A stretch of 64,000 nt of DNA from an uncultured Paracoccaceae bacterium (GTDB taxonomy: Bacteria; Pseudomonadota; Alphaproteobacteria; Rhodobacterales; Rhodobacteraceae), in contig CATOSB010000018.1 in NCBI GenBank assembly GCA_951812305.1, positions 1-64,000 on the forward strand, given 5' to 3'. The first letter of the stretch is position 1, and every line of letters begins with the position of its first letter. The position numbers were made by a program, and so were the translations under genes. This document shows, one piece after another, positions 8,440 to 16,779 of the stretch. The notes under the pieces were generated by a model. That model searched no databases. It saw nothing but the letters and a program-made list of their open reading frames with translations, and was not told where the DNA came from.

Positions 8440-8956
8440 GATATATTCAGCTATATCTGCGCACGGTGCGTGTTTTGGTGTCCCGAATTTCCCTCGGCCC
8501 CGGCCCTTGGCTCCACTTGCTCCGCAGGGCGTTGCCGCCCTTTGTTCGCCTGCTTCATAGCTACTATGGCCGGGTCTGACTTCTCCAAGCCGTTCGTCAT
8601 TGGCTTTGGGTACCCCCTTCATTCCTTTGCGGCCCCGCACGACTGCGGGGCGACCTGGAGACCTCCCAGGTCCCGGTGAAGTGCTTCTGTACGTGCCATG
8701 GTTCTTCGACCCCGGGATGCCTTCCTTTGCCTCACCAAATCGGCGCGGAAGTGTTGCCTTCGACCCGTATGACAGCCTCGACACATCCAGTTCACAAATT
8801 TCGAGGCTCAATAGCCTGACCCATACATGCCGCTACCAACGCTTCGCCGGACACCTCACGATGGCCGGCGCATGGCACGCGGTGAAAGTTGGTGGTTAAC
8901 CGTTCCTTTCTGCGGGACTTTCACCCGCTACACTCGCACCAGTTAGCCTGGCGCAC
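8440..8956 (-). other. Group II intron 5' fragment (ribozyme 5' part and start of intron-encoded protein)
   Basis: Read on the minus strand, it starts GTGCGCCAGGCTAACTGG at 8956, a group II intron 5' end, followed by the usual GGGTGAAAGTCCCGC and GAACGGTTAACCACC elements. Further in, GAAGTCAGACCCGGCCATAG and an open frame with SSYEAGEQRAATPCGASGAKG resemble the start of group II reverse transcriptase/maturase proteins. The reverse transcriptase and 3' domains are gone, cut by the IS66 remnant at 8439, so it cannot splice. Confidence 0.6.
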
Positions 8957-8977
8957 CATACAATTTGTAAACTGAGC

Positions 8978-9054
8978 CTTGATCAAAGACTTGATGGCCC
9001 ACTACAGCCTCTCAAAGGCCACCATGTATCGATATCTCGGAACGAAAAACGTCT
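8978..9054 (+). pseudogene. Serine recombinase C-terminal tail
   Basis: The frame encodes LIKDLMAHYSLSKATMYRYLGTKNV then stop, the helix-turn-helix that ends resolvases and invertases. Only about 24 residues remain; the group II intron boundary lies just upstream. Probably debris of a Tn3-type resolvase. Confidence 0.5.
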
Positions 9055-9086
9055 GAGCGCCGCTTCTAGCCCCATAATTACGCTTA

Positions 9087-9209
9087 GAGCGCCTGCACAG
9101 GCTACAGATATTTTGACCATCCCGCACCAGCGGGGTAGATTAAGCGTGTCGAGAAAACCAAAAACGCTCATGAGAGCGCCCTATTCTGCACTCAGCCTCA
9201 CTCGCCCCC
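9087..9209 (+). mobile_element. IS110-type 3' end remnant joined to half of a Tn3-family terminal repeat
   Basis: 9087-9181 is a diverged copy of the 3' non-coding end of the IS110 element at 43078-44536 (shared CAGCGGGGTAG and AAAACGCTCAT). The next 28 bp (9182-9209), TATTCTGCACTCAGCC and on to CCCCC, match the outer part of the Tn3-type repeat seen at 44850. This is the same junction geometry as at 44536/44537. Confidence 0.65.
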
Positions 9210-9386
9210 AAAACGACCGTTTTTGAGGGGCGCAATCTTCCTTTCCTGAATATTTTCATGGTACCGGACATGGAACCGGACATATGAGCGGAAAGAATGG
9301 CGCTTCAAAAATTTGCAAACATATGATAGTGTTTATTTTTTAGCGCTACAATTGGCGGCCCAAGAAGCGGGCAGAAAGAAGGACAG

Positions 9387-10586
9387 ATGACGATCCCAGA
9401 CGATGGCGAGACCATAGGCTTGTTCGAGCCCCTCATGATCTCGGAAGGCTCACCTGCGCGCGCGGGCTTGAACGATCTCGTGCTTGAGCTCGCGGTGAAG
9501 TCTGCCGCCTTCCGCAGCGGCCTACCTACATCTATCGCCGAGGCGCTGGCCGATCTCGTGCGCGCGATGAACTGCTACTACAGCAACCTCATTGAAGGGC
9601 ACGACACCCATCCCATCGACATCGAGCGCGCGATGCGGAACGACTACAGCGCTGATCCAAAGAAGCGAAATCATCAGCTCGAAGCCAAGGCGCATGTCGC
9701 CGTCCAGAAATGGATCGACGAAGACGGCATGGAGGAATCGCCAACCGCACCTGCGTCGATCATCGAGCTTCACCGCCGCTTCTGCGAGCTCCTGGCGCCA
9801 GAGCTTCTTTTCGTCGAGAATCCGAAGACGGGCGAAAAGATTCCCGTTGTGCCTGGCGAGCTGCGCTCGCGCTACGTCGAAGTCGGGCGGCACGTCGCCA
9901 TCAGCCCTGGCGCGGTGACACGTTTTCTGGAACGGATGCACAAGGCTTACAGCCTGCCAGGCAGGATCGAACCGATCCTAGCTGCCGCTTGTGCCCATCA
10001 CCGACTTCTTTGGGTTCACCCGTTCCTCGACGGGAACGGGCGTGTCGCTCGCCTCATGTCTTACGCCATGCTGCGCAGAACGCTCGATACACGCGGCCTC
10101 TGGTCAGTAGCACGTGGGCTTGCACGTCAGGAGGCAGCCTACAAGGAGCACCTTGCCGCCTGCGACGGTCTCCGCCATGGAGACCGCGACGGACGCGGTA
10201 CACTCAGCGAAGCCGCACTCGCCTCCTTCGCGGGCTTCTTCCTTCGCGCCAGCATTGACCAGGTGGAGTTCATGGAAAGTCTCATGCGGTCTGATCGGCT
10301 GCGCGACCGCATCCTGATATGGGCTGAAGAGGAAATCCGCGCCGGTGCTCTACCGCCGAAATCCGATACTGTGCTGAAGGCCGTGCTCTATCAGGGGCAG
10401 ATCGAGCGTGGGGAGGTTGAAGCCATCCTTGGAACCAGCGACCGAACCGCGCGGCGGGTGACATCTGCGCTCCTCGAAGCGGGCGCACTGTCCTCCGTAT
10501 CGACCCGTGCGCCGCTAAAACTTGCGTTCCCTGCTAAATATGCAGGGCGGTGGATGCCTGGGCTGTTTCCCGAGCAAGATGGATAA
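9387..10586 (+). CDS. Fic family protein (probable AMPylase)
   Basis: 399 residues, ATG preceded by AAGAAGGA. The core motif HPFLDGNGR (residues 211-219) is complete, so NMP transfer, usually AMP, to a target hydroxyl is expected. An N-terminal SNLIEG (residues 66-71) fits the inhibitory motif (S/T)xxxE(G/N), so the enzyme is self-inhibited in the manner of class II Fic proteins. The C-terminal 90 residues contain a winged-helix-like segment (VEAILGTSDRTARRVTSALLEAGAL). It lies 50 bp upstream of the SIR2 gene on the same strand, so it may be part of that defence transcript. Confidence 0.9.
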   Translation: MTIPDDGETIGLFEPLMISEGSPARAGLNDLVLELAVKSAAFRSGLPTSIAEALADLVRAMNCYYSNLIEGHDTHPIDIERAMRNDYSADPKKRNHQLEAKAHVAVQKWIDEDGMEESPTAPASIIELHRRFCELLAPELLFVENPKTGEKIPVVPGELRSRYVEVGRHVAISPGAVTRFLERMHKAYSLPGRIEPILAAACAHHRLLWVHPFLDGNGRVARLMSYAMLRRTLDTRGLWSVARGLARQEAAYKEHLAACDGLRHGDRDGRGTLSEAALASFAGFFLRASIDQVEFMESLMRSDRLRDRILIWAEEEIRAGALPPKSDTVLKAVLYQGQIERGEVEAILGTSDRTARRVTSALLEAGALSSVSTRAPLKLAFPAKYAGRWMPGLFPEQDG

Positions 10587-10985
10587 GAGCACGAAGTGCG
10601 GCGACTAGCGATCAACAAGAAATTTGAGGTATAACATTGATTAATTTCAGAAAAGGAAACAAAGACGAGTTTGCGAAACTTCCCCCTGAAGCAGGGCTTG
10701 ATGATCGCGCCGATATTATCCGGCGGCATCTGGCAGAAGTTTTTGGCTCCAAGAATCTGTCTTTTCTCATTGGCTCCGGTTGCTCATCCTACATGCACGA
10801 AGGAAATGAGCTTGGCATTCCGACTATGGGACCGCTCGCGACAGAGTTTCAGGCAACGCTTCAGGGTTTGCCTGGCCTCCCTGGTTTTGGTGCCTTTGTG
10901 ACTCCTGAGCAACGAGATGCTCTCAAAGACCGGCTTGGTATCGACCTCACGCACGAAGACTTCCGAAAGAACCTAGTCCCTTGAT

Positions 10986-11648
10986 TCATCCGATTTGCGG
11001 GTAAAGGTGAGCAAGTTTGATGCGTGCGTCTTTAGTTGAGAATCGCCATGTCACCTTTGCGGATGCGGTGTTTCGCTCGGTTTCCCATGCCTTTGCTTCA
11101 TTGGCCAAGGTGTTGCGATCAGGAATGCGGCGGTCGAGACATTGACGCGCAAGTGTGCTGAGTTCACATTCTGCGATGTTGAGCCAGGAGCCGTGTTTGG
11201 GCGTGAAGTGCCACTCAAACCGTTCGACAATGCGACGGGCTTCATCAGGTGGAAAGGCCTTGTATAACGACGCCGGGTTGTGGGTGTTGAGATTGTCCTG
11301 AACCAGTGTAATCCGGTCAGCCTTGGGGAAGTGGGTGTCGGCGAGGTCCTTGAGAATGTGGGCAAAATCGATGGCGGTTCGGCGGTCTCGAACGGCAACA
11401 TGGCGCCAGCCTTCAAGCGGGGCAAACAACATGAACAGGCTGGCCACACCCGCGCGCTCGTATTCATAGTCGAAACGGGCTTCGCGCCCCGGCCGGATTG
11501 GGATCGGCGTACGGGTCTCAAAGGTCAGCTGCTTGCTGGTCTCGTCAAGGCAAACCAGCGGGCGGGCCGGATCATAGGGGCGCGTGTAGACTTCCAGCAC
11601 ATCTTCCATCGCAGCAACAAAACCTGCATTGGCTTTCGGAGGGATCAC
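10986..11648 (-). CDS. IS630-family transposase, catalytic part (OrfB)
   Basis: 220 residues with the DDE triad in CLDETSKQL, LVQDNLNTHN and WLNIAECELS. It is normally made as a fusion with the upstream ORF: in the A7 run near 11677-11683, a -1 step joins HRVLKK to NALKPHKSRYWVIPPKANAG, restoring the segment expected in this family. Its own start at 11648 is probably not used. Confidence 0.88.
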   Translation of the reverse strand: MIPPKANAGFVAAMEDVLEVYTRPYDPARPLVCLDETSKQLTFETRTPIPIRPGREARFDYEYERAGVASLFMLFAPLEGWRHVAVRDRRTAIDFAHILKDLADTHFPKADRITLVQDNLNTHNPASLYKAFPPDEARRIVERFEWHFTPKHGSWLNIAECELSTLARQCLDRRIPDRNTLANEAKAWETERNTASAKVTWRFSTKDARIKLAHLYPQIG

Positions 11649-12136
11649 CCAATAGCGGCTCTTGTGCGGTTTGAGCGCGTTTTTTTGAGCACCCGATGGA
11701 TCGTGCTGTCGCTGGCTGCTTCAACGATGCCCAATTCGACCACGCGCGTTTCCAGAAGACGCAAAGACCAGCGCGCGTGACCCTCCGGTGGTTCCGAACA
11801 GGCCAACGCAATGAGCTTCGCCTCAGCGGTTCCATCAAAGATTGCTGGCGTGGACGGGGTCTTCTGCTTTTTGCGACCCAGAGCCGCCTCAAGGCCTTCT
11901 TCCACAACCTGGCGGCGGGTACGGAATACTGTGGAAACACTGGTCTCCAAAGCTTCTGCAATCCGCTCGTCATCCCAGCCGCCACTGTCTGAAGATACAT
12001 CTGCCTTGAGCAATATCCGCGCCTTGAGCAGTCGATACGCCGCCTGCCGACCCGTGCGGATCATATCCTCAAGCTGCAACCGCTCACCAGCATTCAGTCG
12101 AACAACATACTTCACAGCACGACCACATTTTGACAT
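11645..12136 (-). CDS. IS630-family transposase, DNA-binding part (OrfA)
   Basis: 163 residues with two helix-turn-helix segments (AAYRLLKARILLKAD and DDERIAEALETSVSTVFRTRRQ). The 0 frame ends four bases into OrfB; the A7 run just before the stop is a plausible programmed -1 frameshift site giving the full transposase. Confidence 0.85.
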   Translation of the reverse strand: MSKCGRAVKYVVRLNAGERLQLEDMIRTGRQAAYRLLKARILLKADVSSDSGGWDDERIAEALETSVSTVFRTRRQVVEEGLEAALGRKKQKTPSTPAIFDGTAEAKLIALACSEPPEGHARWSLRLLETRVVELGIVEAASDSTIHRVLKKTRSNRTRAAIG

Positions 12137-13151
12137 CTCAATACCCTCCCAAAATCTATAGCAGAGTGATTCAGAAAAATATCACAACGTCAAATCATGC
12201 GAAGCGAGGGACTAGAGCGGATGATGGAAGTCCTGATGACGGCGCAGCAATTTTGCAAGACGAGCGCCAAGGAGGAGTTTCAGGAAGCACTAGAAACCGT
12301 AGATGCCGTCATCGCTGGCGTCAAAAAGTTCATCCTTCAGAAATGCACTGAAGGACAGTTTTCAAAAGACGACGAAACAGTCGTGACACTCTACCGGCGC
12401 TTTTTTCAGTCGCTGGCCACTCGATCCCGTGGCCTTGCGCCTCCTTGGGTTTTTACTACCAATTACGACCTCTTCAACGAGCGGGCGATGGACCGATCCG
12501 GCATCCCTTATTCCAACGGGTTCGCGGGCACGGTCGAGCGCCGTTTCAGCCCTTCCACATATCGTCGTGCCCTGGCTGAGCAGCTCGATATTTCTTCAAA
12601 GAGGTGGGCGGCCGTCGATGGATATGTGCATTTCTGCAAGCTCCACGGCTCCGTAAACTGGACAGAGGAGGAGGTTGGTCTTTTCCCGATCCGGGAGTCG
12701 GCCGACAGGCTCGATCCTGTGCAAGATCGCGTCATGATCTATCCGACGCCCTCGAAACAGACCGCGAGTTTTGGTTCGCCCTACTCAGATATGTTTCGTG
12801 AGTTTCAGCGACAGATCGTTCAAGACCAGAGCGTCCTCTTCGTGATGGGATTCAGCTTTGGGGACGAACACATCAACAACATCATTTTCCAAGGGCTGAC
12901 CCTCCCAGGCTTCCGCTTGATCGCGTTCCTCAATCCTGAAGACGCCAACAATCCTGTGACGAAAGAGCTTGCTGCACTAGGAGACCCGAGGATTTGGTTC
13001 ATCTGGGGCAGCGACGAGGAGACAGGCAAGAAGGCGCACTACTTCGATAGCATTGTTCAGGATTTAATGCCGACGAGTGCGGATCAGAAAGAAGAGCAAG
13101 CCATCGAAAAAGTTTTCAAGAAGCTACTTTCCAAGCAGCAAGGCGGCGAAA

Positions 13152-15167
13152 ATGGCGAGGGATGAAGCGAGCCGTGCCATAGGTAAGATCGTCAGCGTTT
13201 CGGCAGACCGCCTGGTCGTCGAGTTGCATCGGGGCAGCGATAACTTCACAGTAGTTGGTTTCGATGATGTCCATTACGTCGCGACCTTGGGATCGTATCT
13301 GATGGTGCCGACCCAATCCGAGTATGTCGTCTTGGAGGTTATCGGCCTCCGAGAGAAAGATTTTTCGCCAGCCTACGGCAACGCAGCAGAGATGGACAAA
13401 GCCACAGCGGCAAAATTCCTCGATGTGGTTCCGGTCGGTTCCATGCCTGTCCAAGGAGGCTCTTTCAAGTTCGGTGTCTCGACCTTTCCCCCGCTTTATG
13501 CAGATGCCCTTTATGCGCGTGATGAAGACCTGGACCGCATCTTCAACGTGGAGCAACCGGCAGATCGGGAGACAAAGACGGATGCTGAGGGGGTTGCAAA
13601 GGAGGGAACGGTTCCCCATACAATCGAGATAGGCACGTCAGCGGTTTTCAAGGACTATCCTGTGATGGCGCAGCTTGACGCGCTTTTCGGTGGGCATGTC
13701 GCTGTTCTTGGCAATACCGGAAGCGGAAAATCTTGCACGGTAGCTTCGATTTTCCAGTCGGTTTTCATGAAGCCTGACGACTTCGGAGCGCTTGGCGCGG
13801 CCTTTGTGATATTTGATGTCAACGGCGAGTATCGGCAAGCACTCGACAACCTGCCATGGTCGATCAATTCGAGCTACCTCAAAGCCACCGATCCAGGTGC
13901 AGAGATCGAGGATTCAAGGAGGAGCATCTTAGGGACCGAAGAAATAAGCCGCTTCCGGCTGCCGCATTGGTTCATGACAGTCGATGAATGGGCGCTCCTG
14001 TTGCGCGCCAGCGAGAGATCACAGCAGCCCGCGCTTCGAACTGCACTCGGCCTAACCACGCTATTCGCAGAGCAGGAAGATGCTGTCGGCGAGGACAATG
14101 ATGGGATCGCGACAATCCGAAACCATGTTCTTGCCAAAATTGTCCTGGCGATCCTGCAAAGTGATACCAGCGGTGCCAGTAAGTCGGACCGCGTTTTGTC
14201 GATTCTTGCGTCTTTCAATACGCAAGAAATCAGCGATGCGGCTATCAAGGACAGAGTTGGCGTGAAGTTTGGGAAACTCGCTGACGCAGAAGGACTGGCG
14301 GAGTTTTTGTCGAGTTTTGTCCAAGAGGAACCTGTCCTACCAACGTATGCGAACAAGCCCTTCACATTCGATAGGCTTCAGGCAGCGCTCGATCTCGCGC
14401 TTCACTACGAGGAAGCGAATGGAAACAAGCAGATACGAGATTACTGCTCGCAGATGGTGACGCGCTTAAAGTCAGTTTCCGATAACCCTGACTTTGAGTT
14501 TTTGCGGGCGTCGGTCGAGAATTTAGAAGATCACGATAGGGAGCCAACCCATTTCGTGGACCGACTCTTGGGCATTGCCAGAGACGGAGGGAACTACCAG
14601 AAACAGCGGCAGCTTTGCATCATCGACCTGAACGATGCTTCGGACGAGATAGTGGAACTTGCCTCCGCCGTTGTTGCGAGGCTGATCTTCGACCGGATGC
14701 GCCGAGCAATGCCCCGCAATACGATGCCTGTTCATCTGATCCTCGAAGAGGCGCACCGTTACATCTCCGAGCGTCCAAGCCGCTTCGCCATTGATGCAGG
14801 CATCACCTTTCAGCGGATTGCCAAAGAAGGCCGCAAGTATGGGGCTTTCTTGATTGTGGCTTCACAACGGCCGAGTGAGCTCTCGAAAACGGTGCTCTCG
14901 CAGTGCAACAACTTCATCATTCATCGCATCCAGAACCCCGATGACCTTTCGCAGATCAAGCAGATGACGCCATTCATCTCGGAAACGGTGTTGAAGCGCC
15001 TGCCGTCGCTACCAAAGCAGCACGCGCTGATTTTCGGAAGTGCTGTAAAAATTCCTACGACTTTCCGAGTCAGGGACGCCGTTCCCACACCAAACAGCGA
15101 TGACACTCAGGTTCGCTATCTTTGGTATGTTCCGAAAAACCCAGAATTGGCGTGGAGCGCACAGTAA
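13152..15167 (+). CDS. HerA-family ATPase/helicase of a SIR2-HerA defence pair
   Basis: 671 residues from the ATG at 13152, which overlaps the end of the SIR2 gene; the longer in-frame start at 13077 lies fully inside SIR2 and is unlikely. It has an N-terminal HAS-barrel-like domain (about 8-70), Walker A GNTGSGKS (187-194), Walker B-type VHLILEEAHRYI, and the sensor/arginine region VASQRPSELSKTVLSQCNNF. HerA hexamers translocate DNA; in SIR2-HerA systems they form the scaffold for the SIR2 NADase. The gene is intact, although its partner is interrupted. Confidence 0.9.
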   Translation: MARDEASRAIGKIVSVSADRLVVELHRGSDNFTVVGFDDVHYVATLGSYLMVPTQSEYVVLEVIGLREKDFSPAYGNAAEMDKATAAKFLDVVPVGSMPVQGGSFKFGVSTFPPLYADALYARDEDLDRIFNVEQPADRETKTDAEGVAKEGTVPHTIEIGTSAVFKDYPVMAQLDALFGGHVAVLGNTGSGKSCTVASIFQSVFMKPDDFGALGAAFVIFDVNGEYRQALDNLPWSINSSYLKATDPGAEIEDSRRSILGTEEISRFRLPHWFMTVDEWALLLRASERSQQPALRTALGLTTLFAEQEDAVGEDNDGIATIRNHVLAKIVLAILQSDTSGASKSDRVLSILASFNTQEISDAAIKDRVGVKFGKLADAEGLAEFLSSFVQEEPVLPTYANKPFTFDRLQAALDLALHYEEANGNKQIRDYCSQMVTRLKSVSDNPDFEFLRASVENLEDHDREPTHFVDRLLGIARDGGNYQKQRQLCIIDLNDASDEIVELASAVVARLIFDRMRRAMPRNTMPVHLILEEAHRYISERPSRFAIDAGITFQRIAKEGRKYGAFLIVASQRPSELSKTVLSQCNNFIIHRIQNPDDLSQIKQMTPFISETVLKRLPSLPKQHALIFGSAVKIPTTFRVRDAVPTPNSDDTQVRYLWYVPKNPELAWSAQ

Positions 15168-15192
15168 TCAGTTTACAGGAAAACGCAGAGAG

Positions 15193-15242
15193 GCTGTCAA
15201 GCGCTGTCCTCGTCGCTGACGCTCCTGCGGGATCGCTTGACA
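15193..15242. terminator. Inverted repeat downstream of herA
   Basis: Perfect 12-bp arms GGCTGTCAAGCG and CGCTTGACAGCC separated by 26 bp, 25 bp after the herA stop. It could terminate transcription but has no immediate T-tract; it may also be a boundary scar of the island. Confidence 0.4.
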
Positions 15243-15341
15243 GCCGTGTAGCTTTTTAAGCTTGTTTTACTCCCTTGACCCCATTCAAAGGAGTCGCCTA
15301 GTGGCGAGCTTATAAATATATGAAAATTAACAATTATATAC

Positions 15342-15460
15342 TCCTGCGCCTGAATTGGCCTGATGATTTTGATACCTGTCGATTCACTTCGCCGCATGGT
15401 CACAGGCACTGGGGTTTCTATTTTGAGGGTATGAGCAAGCGAGACAAAACAGTCACCTTG
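15342..15460 (+). pseudogene. 5' remnant of an IS630-type element (same as at 21919-23040) plus flank
   Basis: Ends in MSKRDKTVTL, the first residues of the transposase at 22986, and matches about 115 bp around that gene's start (22970-23085, opposite strand). The match extends roughly 45 bp outside the IS terminal repeat, so this is a segmental duplication and not a simple transposition. It is followed directly by a 24-bp repeat shared with 23921. Confidence 0.7.
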
Positions 15461-15484
15461 GGGTCGTGTGTGGGTACCCCCGGT
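15461..15484. repeat. 24-bp repeat, copy 1
   Basis: Identical to 23921-23944; contains the palindrome GGGTACCC. Copy 1 sits at the break of the IS630 remnant; copy 2 lies upstream of an IS3 remnant. Probably an IS end, family unknown. Confidence 0.5.
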
Positions 15485-15580
15485 GCCGCGCGACAATCAA
15501 GATGAGAATCCAGCGTCAATCAGGCCTGGCTGGCCCGAAGCTGCATATTTGGGCTTTTGAAAGAACAAATGGTGTACGTT

Positions 15581-16069
15581 TCATGCGCCTGAACTCTGCA
15601 AGTACATGACGACATTGTCTGGGTGGAACTTGAAGCCCCGACCGTCTGAGACGCGTTCAGCGCTGATGGGGTATTTTGGTCTATTTGGATTGATGGCGAC
15701 AATGCGGAAGACCTCATCTTTCGATCTGAAGGTCCGCCCATAGTCAGAGGGTTCCAGGCCAAAATGCGGCGCAAGGACCTCGAACATGGCTTTGTCTGGC
15801 GAATAGATTGCGCCGTCTGCCATCGGAATGCCGACGCGGAAACTGATGTCGAAGCCATGACGCAGATCGATGTCACTCAGTTCGCCACCTTCAACCGTCA
15901 GCCCATGCGTTTCCACCACGGCGAGGCAGGCCTTCGTCATGTCCCGGCGCAAGCGTTTGCATAGCTCGGGTGTCAGGTTGCGCGGCGGGGGCACCCTGGA
16001 ATTGGCCTGGCCGACCTTCGCAGGTGGCTTGGCCGTCTGCACGCGCGCTTTCCGCTTGTTCTTTTTCAT
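15581..16069 (-). CDS. Unknown protein downstream of Tn3 resolvase
   Basis: 162 residues, ATG overlapping the resolvase stop (TAATG), so translated with it. The N-terminus is very basic (MKKNKRKARVQTAKPPAK), followed by a mixed alpha/beta region of about 120 residues (GFDISFRVGIPMADGAIYSPDKAMFEVLAPHFGL). No catalytic motif or membrane segment was recognised. Its fixed place beside the resolvase inside the transposon suggests a passenger or accessory recombination role, but this is speculative. Confidence 0.65.
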   Translation of the reverse strand: MKKNKRKARVQTAKPPAKVGQANSRVPPPRNLTPELCKRLRRDMTKACLAVVETHGLTVEGGELSDIDLRHGFDISFRVGIPMADGAIYSPDKAMFEVLAPHFGLEPSDYGRTFRSKDEVFRIVAINPNRPKYPISAERVSDGRGFKFHPDNVVMYLQSSGA

Positions 16070-16659
16070 TATGGGCTCTGCCCTGTCGTTTGGCCATCCG
16101 AGGGCATCAAAGCCTTTGCTTTATAGACGGTGCCGCGCGAGACGCCCATCTCGCGGGCGATCTCGGTGGGCGTGGCACCGCCAGCCAATCGTTCACCAAT
16201 GGCGACCATATCGATCTTCGGTTTGCGCCCGCGATATACGCCGCGTCGCTTCGCTGTGGCGATACCCTCTGACTGGCGCTCCCGGCGAAGATTGGTCTCG
16301 AATTCAGCAAAGACGCCCAGCATATCGAAGAACGCTTTACCCGCTGCGGTGGACGTATCCACGGGTTGCTCCGTGGCCGCGAGATGCGCGCCCTTGTCCT
16401 TCAGTCGGGTGACGATGGTCTGAAGATCGTGCATTGAGCGTGCCAGACGGTCGATCCGCGTGACAACCAAAGTTTCGCCCTTGTGAATGAAGTCGAGAAT
16501 GTTGTTCAGCTCGGGGCGACCCTCAAGCGTCGTCCCGCTACGCTGTTCCTGACGGACCATCCCACATCCCGCCGCTGTCAGTGCCTCGATTTGAGCATCG
16601 AGGTTCTGATCCACGGTCGAGATGCGGGCATATCCGATTTTGGCCTGATAAGTGTTCAT
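16069..16659 (-). CDS. tnpR: Serine resolvase/invertase of Tn3#1
   Basis: 196 residues. N-terminal catalytic domain IGYARISTVDQNLDAQ with the nucleophile Ser near residue 13, then VVTRIDRLARSMHDL and the E-helix FAEFETNLRRERQ; the C-terminal helix-turn-helix is GGATPTEIAREMGVSRGTVYKA. It resolves Tn3 cointegrates at the res site just upstream. It looks complete and functional. Confidence 0.93.
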   Translation of the reverse strand: MNTYQAKIGYARISTVDQNLDAQIEALTAAGCGMVRQEQRSGTTLEGRPELNNILDFIHKGETLVVTRIDRLARSMHDLQTIVTRLKDKGAHLAATEQPVDTSTAAGKAFFDMLGVFAEFETNLRRERQSEGIATAKRRGVYRGRKPKIDMVAIGERLAGGATPTEIAREMGVSRGTVYKAKALMPSDGQTTGQSP

Positions 16660-16683
16660 TTTGGGTGTGCCTCTGACATGATC

Positions 16684-16717
16684 TGTTCATTATCTCGAAA
16701 CAGACCCAAAGTGAACA
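16684..16717. promoter_or_regulatory. Candidate res subsite of Tn3#1 resolvase
   Basis: A 34-bp imperfect palindrome with arms TGTTCA and TGAACA, 25 bp upstream of the resolvase start; a further TGTTCA occurs at 16737. The size and place fit a resolvase dimer-binding subsite. Confidence 0.5.
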
Positions 16718-16779
16718 TAAAAATGGCGGGTTTCAGTGTTCATGCGCATCGTCATCATGGGTATACTCATAGTGACGCG

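Larger units (their letters stand above)
10976..12179 (-). mobile_element. IS630-family element inserted in the SIR2 gene
   Basis: About 1204 bp between two TA dinucleotides (10974-10975 and 12180-12181), the TA target of IS630. The ends have weak inverted repeats: eight bases in from each TA are TGATTCA and TGAATCA. Two minus-strand ORFs form one transposase through a -1 shift. Confidence 0.85.
10637..13165 (+). pseudogene. SIR2-family NADase-type defence protein, split by IS630
   Basis: From TTG 10637 (GAGGT upstream) the frame gives MINFRKGNKDEF...LSFLIGSGCSSY, a SIR2 NAD-binding start, up to codon 113 at 10975. An IS630 element follows, and the frame resumes at 12182 without codon loss: joining 10975 to 12182 gives DFRKNL/SQRQIM and a 440-residue protein ending 13165. 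Later motifs are FTTNYDLFNE and the catalytic-His segment KLHGSVNW. The next gene, a HerA ATPase, starts 14 bp before the stop. This is the arrangement of SIR2-HerA (Nezha-type) anti-phage systems, in which the complex degrades NAD or DNA on infection. It is inactive while the IS remains. Confidence 0.88.

Noticed and set aside
8600..8899. 99-residue ORF MALGTPFIPLRPRTTAGRP
   Set aside because: Antisense to the group II intron fragment; the minus strand explains the conservation.
13077..13151. Upstream extension of herA to 13077
   Set aside because: Lies wholly inside the SIR2 frame; the ATG at 13152 matches the HerA N-terminus and overlap layout.
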